A DNA stretch of 64,000 bases from Amoebophrya sp. A120 (lineage: Eukaryota > Sar > Dinophyceae > Syndiniales > Amoebophryaceae). Position 1 is the stretch's first letter. Every line of letters begins with the position of its first letter. Location: NCBI GenBank assembly GCA_905178155.1, contig CAJINV010000007.1, forward strand, positions 3,267,151-3,331,150, given 5' to 3'. A model generated the notes under the pieces. That model was not told the DNA's origin and made no database searches. It worked only from the letters and a program-made list of their open reading frames with translations. A program made the translations under genes and the position numbers. Below are positions 22,888 to 33,767 of this stretch, piece after piece.

Positions 22888-23802
22888 CTGGGCAAAACCC
22901 AAAGCGCGAACGCCGAGGCCTCTGCGGGCGCCGAGGTGGTCTGAAACAAGCGCACCCAGATCGCGCGTTGTCCCGCAAAAAAGCCTCGCTGCGAGCCTGC
23001 GGCGCGCCGCTTGTGCGTGTTGCCGGCTTCCCTTGCCCCTTGCGAAGAAACTCGCAGCGGGCAGGCCGCCGCCGTGCTCTCGGGTGGGTGGCGGTGCGGG
23101 GTGCGGGGGACGGTGTGGGGCGCTTTGCAGAAGGGAGGGAGGTCCGGGAGAGGCGAATGTTGGCCCTTGGGGCAGTGGGGGCGCGGCGCGGGTTATTGCA
23201 ATTGCGTGCGCGGCCCTTGGCGCTGCCAACGGAGGCGCAGGGGCAGGGGGCCAGAGTAATATTGGCTGCGCGACTGCAGCAAGGGATGGTGCTGCGCCTG
23301 GTGTTGCCTTCCTTTGCCCCGCGGGGCCGGCCCCCACCCGGGTGCGGGTATTCCTGCCTTTCGGAAGGGCAGGCCGCCCCTTTTCTCTAACCCCGCTCGC
23401 CTTTCATGCGCATCGCGGGCTCCCACTCCCGCCGCGGTGGGTGGGCCGCTGCGCATGGCTGGCCCGTCCCTTCGCGTAAGTAGGGTCTCTTATGCCGCGG
23501 CCACTTTCCCGTGGGTGTCCAGCAAAATGCACATAGTAGCTCGCCCACCTTGGGGGGTACTCGCAAAGTGCAAACCGGCCAGAAGGCTCGTCGCCCCCCC
23601 TCCATCGAGGTGGGCCAGGGGGCGTCGGGCGTGAGGCTCTAGTGGTCGCCGGCGCCCAGGGACAAACCCGCTTGGGGTACGCGTATCGCCTCCTGCCCCT
23701 TCCCCGCGAGGAATGCAACCTTCCTAGTAGGAAATCGGGCCCATCGCTTTCTTGTCTACTCCATACCTCTCCGGCGGTCGCGGAGCGACCGCCCGTGCTA
23801 GA

Positions 23803-23844
23803 TACAACTTCTGAGAACGAGTCGCAGATGAATCATGAAACCGT
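23803..23844 (+). repeat. 42-bp direct repeat in the glycosyltransferase locus, copy 3
   Basis: Identical to 21586-21627. It is followed by GGTTCTTCCAT (VVLP, then stop). The same GTTCTTCCAT words stand directly before copy 4 at 26238, an unexpected mirrored arrangement. Confidence 0.9.
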
Positions 23845-24399
23845 GGTTCTTCCATAAGAAGGCACAGATTGTCAAGGGTGCAGAGCTCAAAAGTCGCTCA
23901 TTTTCGTTTCGCACGTCGCTCACGGGTGCTTTTGGAAAAATGCAGAGGCGGTTTCGACAGCTCCAGACCCCGACTTTGAGGAAGCGCACTTGTTCTCCGG
24001 ACGAGTTTGACATGATTCCGAACGCGTAGCGGTGCAAATTGGCGTCGTCTCCCGCAGGTATTTTGGTCTTTGAAAATTAAGACGCGTGTATGGGTTTTCG
24101 AATAGTGGGTCTGCGGCTTTTCGAATAATGGAAGTAGAGACTCCTTGCTCCCACATCGGCACTTTTACGGTTCTGCAAGGATAGGTCTAAGAAAGATACA
24201 GGAGGTAAGTGCCACAATTGTATGTAGTGAGGTCACGAACGTTCTAATCTAGCGATCTTTTTGACATGTCTCATGCAAAACGACCGGCAGTTTTCAAGCG
24301 GCCGGAAGGCTTTTTTGACATAAAAAATTTCCAATTATCAAGCGGCCGGGGCTTTGATATCAAACAAGCCCGGTCGAAAACTATCGATTCGCACTGGAT

Positions 24400-24960
24400 A
24401 AAACGACGCAGGGGAGCCGGCAAAAGGGGCGCCCTTCTGAGGCGCCCGCCGCCTTGATTTCTGGCGATTTGGGGCGCCCAAAAAGGGGCGCCCAAAAAAT
24501 GCCAAGCTGACAAAAACCCTGAATCCGCATGGTATGGGCCCCATTTTGGCCAACTTTTGAAAGCTGCAAAGCCGGCCACCAAAATCGGGCATTTGTAAGG
24601 GGGGGAGCAGGGCAAAAGTTGCGACTTGTTATAAAAAAAAACAAAAAGCGGAAAGCTCGCCAAAAGCTAAAAGCTAACCCGCATGCTATGGGCCCGATTT
24701 TGGGGGCCCATGGGGCCGGGCTTGGTGGAGGCCCTGGGGTGGCTATAGCATGCGGGAAAGCGTTTCGATTCAGGAGGCGGCAGGGGCGCGGCTTTTCAAC
24801 AAAAAAAGCCAAAGGACGCAAATCCCGCCAAAAGCAGCAAGCCAACCCGCATGCTATGGGCCCGATTTGGGGGGCCCACAGGGCCGACCCTGGCGGAGGC
24901 CCTTGTGGGGCCACAGCGTGCGGGAAAGCGTTTCTCCTCTGAAAAGAGCAAAAAGACCCG
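24400..24960. repeat. GC-rich diverged tandem repeat
   Basis: Two clear units of about 165 bp start at about 24678 and 24846. Each holds CCCGCATGCTATGGGCCCGA, a GGGGGCCCA box, a GGTGGAGGCCCT- or GGCGGAGGCCCT-like box and GCGGGAAAGCGTTTC. A weaker unit starts near 24527 (CCGCATGGTATGGGCCCC). Units are separated by A-rich stretches with CCAAAAG words. Local inverted repeats (GGGGCGCCC) are frequent. Confidence 0.7.
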
Positions 24961-25682
24961 GCGTCGTCCAGTCAAAAAGACCCCGCGCGACCTCACTACC
25001 CCCGCCCCGGCGGCTATATTTGGTACTGAAAATTAGTGAGCAAGAGACGACGCGCCAGGAGTGGCCGGATGTGGTGACGGCCAGTCTGATCGCGCATTGA
25101 CTTAGCCTCAGCGGTCTAGACTAGCAACGCACACCTTCACGATCCTTGCCCTTTCTCTGTTGTCGCGCTTCACAAAGTGCTCAGAATTTTCAAGATGTCC
25201 GAGCAAATCGATCAGCATATGACACCCGAGGATCACCTTTTTGAAATTGTTTTGTTTTCACGCAAAGCGTGCGGGCGGTCGTCTGCAAGTAGAAAGAGAT
25301 CCGGTCGACGGGCAGTTCCTATTTTGTTTGATTTTTCTGCGTACATATCTTTGCGACCAAGAAGCCACCGCTGCGGCTTTGTCTACCTTCGAGCCCTTTC
25401 GTAGAAGTGCAAATATTACATGCGGAAGTGCGGAAGTAGCGGATGGAGCGAGCAGCCGAAACGATGCGGCACCACGAGCGCCACTCTTACGGGTCCGGCG
25501 GTGTTCGCACTGTACAGAAGTTTTTGCTTTAGGAAGTAGCTGGCGATCTGCAAAAGCTTCTATTTTCATTTTGTTTTTGCATTACAGTAGATGATCTATC
25601 AAGCGTAGACAACCCGCTCCCTCATGTTCATTCGCCGCGCCCCTTCTTCGATTGAATTTCCCTAACTCAATACCAACTACAG

Positions 25683-27436
25683 CTCGCACCAAAGAAGCGC
25701 AACGTGCAGGGCCGCAAAAAACCGGACGAAACGTACAGAGACCTCGCGGAGCGCATGATCCGCGAACGCTATGAAGTCATAGCGCAGCCACTCGGAGAAA
25801 TGTCTCATGCAGCTGCAGGCGCGGATGACTTGGAGGAGGCGATACTGGAAGAGGAGGTCGCGAAAGGGACGTGGCCCATGGTGCCCAGGAGCACAGGGAG
25901 TATCAAATGTAAAAATGTCTGGGTCTGGAAGGTTACCAGGTTTGTCATGCATATTTTACATGACGATGACTCAGGATGTATGTAATGCACAATCTGGCAT
26001 CACATATTTTTACAGGCCTTCATGATGCTTATCCCGCATGACAAATGCCCTCCCCGCGTAGCACAAACTGGGCTCCTATTGTTGGCCATGCAATACAGAT
26101 TTTTTTAGAGTCCAGAGCTAGCATCACAAGTGCCAGCCTTCCAGACCCAGACATTTTTACACTTGATAGGGAGCGCGGCGAAGCATCTTCCGGGCAGGCC
26201 AGCACTGAAGATGATCAGCGGGCTAGTTGTTCTTCCATCTGAGAACGAGTCGCAGATGAATCATGAAACCGCTCTCCCGTCGTTTTCCTCGAATTTTCTT
26301 GGTGCGACCAAGGGGAGCGGCTACATGAAGCGTGTGTGGGAGCTATCAAAAGGAAAAATTCCCCCTCCCCATATCAAAACGAAATTTCTCATGCTGGATT
26401 TGAGTACACAAATCAGCTTTGTATTGCAGGAAAGCATTGCAGTCAGGTCCCCAGGCTAGGTAGGGGCGTATGCGTCTAGTTGTTCAGCATGGCAAGCGGC
26501 TCCTCTTTAGATCCAACAGCATGACAAATCGCTTCCATAATATGGCGAAAGCTTCTGCCCTTGTCTTCTTGCAAGACAGCTGTGATTTGTGACTTCAAAT
26601 CAGCAACACAAATTTTCGGAGACATGCCTTTTCAATATGGGAGGGGGGATTTTTCCTCTCAATAGGAGCAGCAGAAGCAGGCTCTTGTTCCCAAACCGGT
26701 GTCCGACACGTTGGGCCCGGATCGATTAGAGGAGGAGCCTGTCTGCTGTGGACTGGATTCGACCAAAAAGTGCCACATCGCGTTTGCCGCGCTGGGAGAA
26801 GGGATAGCACACACGGTCAGCCTCTCGCCCCTCGCGGATGCTGAGCAGTCGGTGGACCCACTGCAGTTAGAAGAAGCTGTTAGCGTTTCGTCAGAAAATA
26901 CTAGCCATCAAGTCTCGCACTCGCCTTCGACTGCAGGAGATGAACCTGAGGAATGCACAACGGAGCCCGTACACGCAGCCAGCATGACGCAGTATCTCGT
27001 AAGCAGAACCGCGCATGAAGATGGTGCTAGTGCAACAACGACTGCTGGAGTCGTGGACCATGACGGAAGGGAGACCACCAGCACCACGCCTACGTCATCC
27101 AATGTCGTGGTCTGCTTTCAACTTGAAGAAAGCTTGGCATCGTTAGGGTCCAGTTCTTCCGAGGTGCTAGCGGCCGAATCGAGCGATATTGCAGACGGGG
27201 CGGACGAGAAAGTGAAAGAGAAAGACAGCGCAAATCGTTCACAACACGCTCGTTGTCGCACCGCGTACCACATGTTTGCCAGTCAGGGAGCGCCGGAGGC
27301 GTTCCAGAAGACGAAATGCGCGGAAAGTCTACAGAGTGGGTCCTTGTTCGCGGAAATTGTCAAAACAAGCCTCCACCAACCTTCCTCGGAAACCGTGGCG
27401 GACATCTGCGAAAAAAATTTCCTCACGCCGGGTTGA
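25683..27436 (+). CDS. glycosyltransferase locus, 3' exons with two introners
   Basis: Segments 25683-25900, 26174-26343 and 26670-27436 join in frame when introners 25901-26168 and 26344-26664 are removed, giving 384 residues to TGA 27434. The stretch SSNFLGATKGSGYMKRVWE resembles the 'NNAFIGA-kGHPF' block that follows the DXD region in GT32-type enzymes, so this is probably the second half of the glycosyltransferase begun at 20564. It contains the fourth SENESQMNHET segment directly before that block. An acceptor (CTACAG) at 25682 opens the segment; no convincing ATG marks a separate start. The last 200 residues are acidic and Ser-rich, ending in a short folded-looking tail (TAYHMFASQGAPEAFQKTKC). 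Linking it to the 5' part is inference. Confidence 0.65.
25901..26168. mobile_element. introner element IE2 (268 bp, TSD GGGAG)
   Basis: Starts TATCAAATGTAAAAATGTCT and ends with the inverted form ...CATTTTTACACTTGATA. TIRs are about 30 bp (continuing GGGTCTGGAA). GGGAG flanks it at 25896-25900 and 26169-26173. Removal joins RSTGS to AAKHLPGRPALKM in frame. The interior carries TTTGTCATGC and GCATGACAAA. Same family as the element at 58099-59124. Confidence 0.9.
26238..26271 (+). repeat. 34-bp direct repeat in the glycosyltransferase locus, copy 4 (likely the genuine exon copy)
   Basis: Encodes SENESQMNHET inside an exon that continues on both sides (GLVVLP before, ALPSFSSNFLGA after), so this copy is the best candidate for the ancestral coding position. 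Confidence 0.85.
26344..26664. mobile_element. introner element IE3 (321 bp, TSD GGAGC)
   Basis: Starts TATCAAAAGGAAAAATTCCC and ends ...GATTTTTCCTCTCAATA, giving TIRs of about 30 bp with a C-rich block. GGAGC flanks it at 26339-26343 and 26665-26669. Removal joins KRVWE to QQKQALVPKPV in frame. The interior has GCATGACAAA. Confidence 0.88.
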
Positions 27437-28204
27437 TGAAGTAAGGTGGACGTGGAAGTTTTAAAAAGCTCTTACGGTTAGCACGGCGTAGTTCTTCGCA
27501 AGAATTCAGCAGATGATTCTCATGTCCACCCTTCTTGCGTTGTCAGGTTCTAGCTGAACAACTCCAGATGCAGATCCTTCGTCGACAGCTATCAGTCAGA
27601 AGACTATTCGTGTTGCGCTGCGGCCAAAAGTATAGATGATACGTTGCTTGACCTTGTGGATGGTAGCGAGGTCGTGAATTATGTACTTTTCTGGTTTGAT
27701 CCCTTTCCCAATGTCATTCGTGAAAGTAGTTGTATACGTCGTGGTCTGCCAGGGGCTTAAGAGTCGGACGTGATTTTACCATACCGTATTACTACAGTCA
27801 AACCAAAACAAGAAGAAATCGATGGCCCTATCACGTTACGAATGCGTCGTCTACAAGAACACAGGTTTGACTGATCGTCTGTCGTTTATGTCGTGTGTCC
27901 TCCCTGTAACTCTTTGTGCATATTATACCATTTACCGTCATGATAACAAGGTCGTGCTCGATCGAAATGCAAATTTCGTTGCGAAGGCGAAGCAAAAAGC
28001 ACACCAACAACGCTGTTTTTGCTTCAGGTTTATGAACAATTTCCTTCTGAAACAAGACCCTCCCTCACAGACGGAAACGCGACAGTTTTTTTTTTGAATT
28101 TGTGTACTTATCTATCGTACTCCTCCGCACCTTGAATCAATCCCCACACGACCAGCACGATACGCAAAGCACGGACGTCGAAGTGAAAAAAAACCAAAAC
28201 AACT
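27437..28204. other. intergenic region
   Basis: No supported gene. A 91-codon frame at 27822-28097 has no domain and no supporting splice partners. The last 100 bases are likely the leader of the next gene. Confidence 0.4.
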
Positions 28205-28873
28205 ATGGATCTCCTTTTCGATTTCGCAGTCTTTGTCTTCCTGGTCGTGGTGTTTGTCACACTCTGGCGCCACCCGAAGTACAATCCGGCCAAGCTGATC
28301 TTGGACCGCTTCACCCTCGGCACACTGGAGGAGGAGCTCGCCCGGCGGGACCGGCGGCGGCAACAGAGGAGGGCGGCGAACGCGCCGCCGGTGAACCTCA
28401 CCGGGGACGACGCCCTGGTTGGCCGGGAAATGGTGTCCGTGCAACCCGACTCGCCCACAAATTCCAGCACGACCATATTGCAATGAAAAATGCCCCCACC
28501 TCACACTTGGCAGCATTTGTATTGCAAACCTTTCCAATAGATGAAACATTTGCCGTCTTGCATATCTCAGCATCACAAATTTTCCATGCTGAATAGCTCG
28601 AATTTGTGTTGCGAAGGGGCCCAACAGCAGCCGGATCTGTTATGCACAAGGCACCTTGCGCACCTAGATTGTACATCAGAAAGGCTCGCAATCCTTTCAT
28701 GCAAGACAAAAAGCTTTCATTTGGAAACATTGCATGACAAACTTTTGCAAGAAAGTCGGGGGTGGGGGCATTTTTCATTGTAATAGACCAGCTCGCGGGG
28801 CAGCAGATCCGGGCTGATCAAGAAGAAACTGGATCGGCAAGGGAAGAATGGTAGCAATGTGCGTGTAAACTGA
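28205..28873 (+). CDS. small single-pass membrane protein with an introner
   Basis: ATG 28205 starts a hydrophobic N-terminus (LLFDFAVFVFLVVVFVTLW, residues 3-21) that should act as a signal anchor or membrane helix. A basic, Arg/Gln-rich segment (ELARRDRRRQQRRAA) and a polar tail follow. Removing introner 28476-28785 and one GACCA joins SSTT to SSRGSRSGLIKKKLDRQGK and ends at TGA 28871, for 117 residues. Without removal the frame would stop inside the element after ILQ. The family is unknown. The orientation (short N-terminus inside or outside) cannot be told from sequence alone. Confidence 0.7.
28476..28785. mobile_element. introner element IE4 (310 bp, TSD GACCA)
   Basis: Starts TATTGCAATGAAAAATGCCC and ends ...GGGCATTTTTCATTGTAATA, a TIR of about 24 bp. 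GACCA flanks it at 28471-28475 and 28786-28790. The right end carries GCATGACAAA. Its A5-then-C-run terminal pattern resembles those of IE3 and IE5. Confidence 0.88.
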
Positions 28874-29833
28874 CATCACATTGATAAGTAATCATGACCA
28901 CAAAGAAAAAATGGAACCAGGCTCCTACAGTAGTGCAAGAGGTAGATGAAAGTGATCTGGTAGTCGTGATCAACACCAGGGACGAAGGCGATCCGCTCCA
29001 AGATTGTCGTTTGTGCGGTGGTGTATGCGTTTTCTTTCCTTGCTAAAAACAGAACAGGACACCATCGGTTGTTTGCAAGCGCGCCGCAGGCGAAGCGAGA
29101 TTTTTTTTTACGTGTGCCTTCATCTTCCGTAAGATCTAGATCTACATCGACCTCAGGGTTGCAACTCCAAAGTCCAAAAAGTACATGAAAATAGAAAAGC
29201 GCAGAACCCGGGAGGAAAATTTGTTGGTTCGCCGCGAAGATGAATCGGTTCTGAGGAATGCCGATGGTTATGTCGTCGACATGGTTCTGCTGTCACTAAA
29301 ATGATAGGTTTTTCACGCGAATAAATATCGACGAGAAGCAGGCGAATGAGCACGGCTGTAGATCGATATAAGTAAAAGATGAAGGTCTAGTACTCGATCT
29401 CGAATGCAAAGATCCAGCAAAATCTCGAGTTCCTATGCTACGGCGCAGGTCTCACGTCGCGTAAGTTGCAGGTAGCTAAGCTGAAACTGAAATGTGAAGA
29501 TCTTGAGCATGATTCAGCAGTTGGAGGCGTCGTGTTTGTGGTCGTGCTGAAACAAAGTAGGGTCTAAAAATTGTATTGATGTTGGAGATGAAATCGTACT
29601 TACTCTTTCGTCCCAGGGGCGGGCGTTGGCGGTTGTTGCGAGATATTTATTGTGTAGATTTGTACTGCTACTGACGACTTCGACTTACGTTAAGCTCGAC
29701 CTTATTCGCTCCGTTGCTTTATGTTTAGAAGTCAAGCCCATTTCCATTCGTAAGTTACAGTCTCTCTACGTAGTCTCCTCGACGACACGTCCTTTTTCCT
29801 TTCAGGCACCGGAACAGCCGATTTGGCTTCAAC
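28874..29833. other. intergenic region
   Basis: No supported gene. A 78-codon frame at 29626-29862 overlaps the next start and looks like leader sequence. Confidence 0.4.
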
Positions 29834-31309
29834 ATGAGCACCACTGTTTCATCCTCCATTAATGATGCACACCAGCCACTCTCGCTGAATAATGGAGTGC
29901 AGAAGCAGGACCATCAGCAGTCGCAGAAACACCGCATTGATCTTCATTTCCACAGGCAAAAAAATCAACTTGAAAGCCTTTTCGGCCCTTTCTTCCTGAA
30001 AGAAGTAGATTTGGACGCAGTGCGCGCAGACGGCAATTGGCGTTCTGGGGCAGAAGTAGATCTGGTTGAAAACTACAGTAGCGACGCAAAAACGTCTGTA
30101 GGAACAGAATCTGAAGAAAAACAGGATCGTGAATCGTTTCAACAATTTGAATTTCCCACTACTTCGCCCCCAACCGCTTTTCCTTCCATCGCTGTCTTCA
30201 CGAACCAGCAGGATGAGAAGGCAAAGGACCGCCGGTCCGCGCAGATTGACTGCTTACTCAAGGCGTGCTTGTTGAGGGGATACCTTACCGTCCCAGACTA
30301 CTTTTTCATCCAATACGACTGTCCGCGTAAGGTCGTTGGCGACGGGGTTTTTCTGGAACAACGGTACCGCGGGTTTGACTTGCTGTTCGAGAAATTTCTG
30401 GCTTCAAGTCACTTTGCCGGCAGAGCGGATGCCGAAGCGTCTGCGTCGTTGCTCCAGCTAGACCTGAAAGCAGATTATCGCGATCTTCTGCGAGAGGGGA
30501 AGTCCGATGAAACGGATCCGGATGATGTCACGATGGCGACTACCCTCGATTCTAGCGCAGGAGGAGATGATGGCACTAGCGCAAGACGAAGAATATCATC
30601 TCCACGCGACCGCCAGCAGCTCCACACAGCCAGTCCCTTCGGCGTGTTCTACGAGCGGCACTTTGAAAGTTGTCTCCAACTCGTTTCGGAGCAGCAGGAC
30701 CGTTGGCAGACCGCGTTCGAGGCGTTTCAGCCTCTCGTGGACGCACTGTACCCGGGTAAGGAGCAGAGGAAGAGCGTTCGCGTTTGGCAACCCTTTTACT
30801 CGGACGGCGAGTGCAAGAGCCACCTGGAGAGACTTGGCTTTCAAACGGTGTTTCACGACAGAGAAAAGGATTTCTTCGAAGTTTGTTCGACAGCTGCGTC
30901 GTGGATAGAAAAAAGCGTGGACTTAATCCTCGACAACCCTCCCTGGACGACGTTGAAAATGAAGAAACGGATTCTGCGCGCCATGGTAACCTTGAACAAG
31001 CCGTTTTGCTTGTTGACGCCGACAAACTTCCTGCAAGGGCCGTTGTTAAGGAGTGAACTGGGAATCTTCCACGGCTTGGGGTCGGAGGGGAAAGAAAGTA
31101 GTTCAAGATCAACAGTGCAAGTGTTGTTGCCGACGAAAGTACCTGCAATTCCAGTAGTTAATATCACGTCCTCGATAATGCACGACAGGAAGAAAGACAA
31201 AGATCAAGATGTTGATGTAAGTGCCACAAAACGAAAAGTCATTCAGTGTAAAAATTTAGCGTGGCTCTGTTTCCGAATGAATCTACCAAAAGATCTCTAC
31301 TTTATTTGA
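29834..31309 (+). CDS. class I methyltransferase-like protein with DNPPW motif
   Basis: Single exon of 491 residues. Motif IV of amino-methyltransferases is seen as VDLILDNPPW (residues about 365-374), followed by a helix and KPFCLLTPTNFLQ, the pattern of strand five in adenine-N6 methyltransferases. A likely SAM-binding turn lies upstream in VRVWQPFYSDGECKSHLERLGF (about residues 316-337). By family knowledge, D/N-P-P-[YFW] proteins methylate an exocyclic amino group, usually N6 of adenine in DNA or RNA. The substrate here is unknown. The first 130 residues are Gln/Ser-rich and disordered. A middle block (QIDCLLKACLLRGYLTVPDYFFIQYDCPRK) looks folded and may be a recognition region. It might also be a catalytically altered relative. 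Confidence 0.7.
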   Translation: MSTTVSSSINDAHQPLSLNNGVQKQDHQQSQKHRIDLHFHRQKNQLESLFGPFFLKEVDLDAVRADGNWRSGAEVDLVENYSSDAKTSVGTESEEKQDRESFQQFEFPTTSPPTAFPSIAVFTNQQDEKAKDRRSAQIDCLLKACLLRGYLTVPDYFFIQYDCPRKVVGDGVFLEQRYRGFDLLFEKFLASSHFAGRADAEASASLLQLDLKADYRDLLREGKSDETDPDDVTMATTLDSSAGGDDGTSARRRISSPRDRQQLHTASPFGVFYERHFESCLQLVSEQQDRWQTAFEAFQPLVDALYPGKEQRKSVRVWQPFYSDGECKSHLERLGFQTVFHDREKDFFEVCSTAASWIEKSVDLILDNPPWTTLKMKKRILRAMVTLNKPFCLLTPTNFLQGPLLRSELGIFHGLGSEGKESSSRSTVQVLLPTKVPAIPVVNITSSIMHDRKKDKDQDVDVSATKRKVIQCKNLAWLCFRMNLPKDLYFI

Positions 31310-32192
31310 TGGAATTTGCACGGAAACAATAACAAAGCGACCGAAAAAAGCGAAGAAAATTTAAAAGTATGTTTGAGTAGTACGAAAAAGGGAAAGCGAA
31401 AGACGACCGGAAATTTTTTATGCTTGACGAAAAAGTTTCTTCCTCATCCTCACAAGAGCACCTGATTGCAGTGTAGCTGCTGCTGCGCATGTTTCTATGC
31501 ATGCATATATGTTTTTCACGGAACAACGAGAAAACTTTCCTCTTCGTAGCTCCCTCGAAGATTGTAGATTCCAAGTTCGCAGCTATCGTAGTTTTCTCGG
31601 ACTCTTTTCGCCGCGTTAGCGGCCACCATCGCAATCGCCCTGGTCCGTAGTGTGAGGCGAGATACTTATCCTGAGATAGAAATATTGGAGAGTGCGAGCA
31701 GTCCACCATCTCAGCAATGTGATGGGCTTCGTTCATCGTTTGCACTCCTCGGTTTTGTCGTGATCGTCTTTTGTCGTGGCGCGGTTCTTCTACTTTCGTT
31801 GTCCACTATATCGTCGACATGTTCACTTTGACTCGCATTGATCGTGACTATCCATCGTGGTCATGTCGCGTTCTTGGCGCTACTAGAGAAATCGATATGC
31901 AGTATACGCACATGAGCAGCAAGAAGTCGTCAAACGTCTCAGTGATTTTGGACAACACGCACCACTTGCATATCATCTAGTTTGTTGCGCGAAACGCGAC
32001 ACTTCGTACGTTAACGTTTTTTTTGGAAGCTGAGTCAGCTTTACTGCCAATCCTGGGGAGGTTTTAGGCCCTGCGGCGAGACGAGTACGTATTTTTTACG
32101 ACCCGACAAATATTTTTTGTATCTGCTGGATTCGTCCTCGTCGAAGCTCGAAGCTACATCTTGTTGAAAACTAAGTCGAACTCCGCACGGCC
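31310..32192. other. intergenic region
   Basis: No supported gene. A minus-strand frame of 147 codons at 31302-31745 has no domain and no plausible promoter context. I treat it as chance. Confidence 0.35.
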
Positions 32193-32783
32193 ATGTACAG
32201 CCAAGTAAGTCCCACACGACAGCAGATGATGTTTATTGATGAAATTGAAACTGGTACAAAGTGAAGCTGTCACTACGATGAAAACGAGGAATTTTGGATC
32301 AAAATCTTAAAACAGGTACAAATGGTACAACTTCTGTGCACTGGGTGTCGCACATGCTGGAGGAGCAAACCTGCGATCACTTCTGCGCAGGACTCTGGTT
32401 TCTTCAAAAAATGTGCAGAAATCTTTAAACCACCGTTTATCGATGAGCAGGAGATCGACCTGCAGGTCGAGGACCGTCATACGGCCTACACGCCGGTGCC
32501 AGACTCGTTTCTGCCGACTTGTACACCGAAACAAGACCAGAAAAAAGTGACCTTCCGGTCTCCGAACATCGTGTCTCCCAGTCCCTCCACGAAGAAATTT
32601 GCGGCAAACAACTCTACCACGTCGATCCGTCCTCCGCGGTTTGACCTGTTTCCGCAAGAACCCCGGGCGAAGAAACATGAGCAGGAGCGGTCGAAGCAGG
32701 CGACAACACCAACGGTGGGGACTGTGCGAAGGTCGCAAGTGGGGCCGTTTGGCGGGCTCTCGCTCAGGTCGCTGTTTGAATGA
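32193..32783 (+). CDS. small unknown protein, two exons
   Basis: Exon 1 is tiny (32193-32204, MYSQ) with donor GTAAGT. Exon 2 runs 32316-32783 after acceptor AACAG, in phase across a 111-bp intron, for 159 residues. The start of exon 2 has a Cys pair (LLCTGCRTC) and a helical stretch (GFFKKCAEIF). The rest is polar with Ser/Thr-Pro sites (KKVTFRSPNIVSPSPSTKKF). No family is recognised. An alternative is translation from ATG 32322 without exon 1. Confidence 0.6.
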
Positions 32784-33767
32784 TTGAAGTAGAGCGAAGG
32801 TCGTGCAGTACTTAAGTAGTTGCGTTCGCTTCTGCCTCTAGTTTCAGTCGAAATACTAGCTTTATTCTTCGGCAAGCAGAAAACCAAAACATCTAACCGA
32901 GCATAGAAGCAAACGACTAACGTAGCACAGCTAGGATCGCTAGAAAGTTAGCATGGGCATTTCTGTTCAGTGAATTGATACAATGTTTTGGATTTGGAAT
33001 GATAGTAGATGGAAAGAACACGTTGGTAGCAGGAGAATATCGACGTACGCGACGAGGATCTATGATGCGTTTTTGTAAAATTCGGTATCGGTAACGGTAA
33101 TTTGATACAGTTGAGTTATGACCACTTTGAGTTAGAAAGGTAATGGCAATGGTTTGAGTTTGGAATGATAAATAGTAGCAGGAGGAGAAATTTGACGTAC
33201 TTACACAGATTGTTGATGCGTTTTTGTAAAATTAATTTTAGTGCTCGGAAGATATTCGTATTTCTTCCATGCTCAGTTTACAATTTCAATGTCCACATGA
33301 TTTTTAGAGTTTCAATTGCAGTTTACGTCTATTGGTTTCCGAAGCGTGATATGGGCAGAATGCAAGCAGAAAACTGTATATTATATCAAGATGAAGTAGA
33401 AGTTTGTTAGATTGGATCGTCTCTTTACGAGGCCTAGATCATTATGCACACTATGCACTCCGTTACCGTTTCCAACAGAAGGACCGGATATGACGGACTG
33501 TGTTTTTCGTCTCGTCCGTCCGCTTCGACAGACGACGACGAGAAAGGAGAAACATTCAGCTCGATCGTCAAGAATTCGTTTAGGTCGATTCGTCTTTTCG
33601 CAGGCCTCGACGTTTGCGGAGTCGTTGAGAGGTTGTTCGCCGGCTTCGGATGAACCTTGTACGACGAAATGCGAGAGCACTCGAACAATTTTCACTGATC
33701 CGTGATGTGGTCGTACTAGCTACCCGCACAGGAAGTAGAAAATCAAAAAGTAAAGGAAGCAAAGAAG
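32784..33767. other. intergenic region with a degenerate tandem duplication
   Basis: No supported gene. Two related stretches, about 32993-33083 and 33160-33240, share TTTGGAATGATA, GTAGCAGGAG and GATGCGTTTTTGTAAAATT. This is a diverged duplication about 160 bp apart. Overlapping open frames on both strands at 33381-33705 appear to be leader sequence of the next gene. Confidence 0.45.

Larger units (their letters stand above)
21833..25682. other. repeat-rich insert or long intron within the glycosyltransferase locus
   Basis: About 3.9 kb with base composition swinging from very GC-rich (22.9-23.7 kb and 24.4-25.0 kb) to AT-rich. It holds two copies of the 32-42 bp coding repeat, a cluster of ACTAGTA motifs and a GC-rich tandem repeat. 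Open frames here (for example 21857-22366, 22840-23337 minus and 24529-24942) follow base composition and overlap on several strands, so I do not call them genes. A frame at 25241-25594 (RRCSHCTEVFALGSSWRSAKA) directly before the 3' glycosyltransferase exons might be an additional exon. Confidence 0.5.

Noticed and set aside
22840-23337. Long overlapping frames on both strands (Pro/Ala/Gly/Arg-rich)
   Set aside because: Extreme GC content keeps several frames open at once. The translations are low-complexity and the region carries repeats.
27822-28097. 91-codon plus-strand frame
   Set aside because: No domain and no supporting splice partners; ends shortly before a better-supported start at 28205.
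31302-31745. Minus-strand open frame of 147 codons
   Set aside because: No domain, intergenic composition, and every supported gene nearby is on the other strand. A short resemblance of its translation to a plus-strand frame at 33444 (ETFSS words) was too weak to use.
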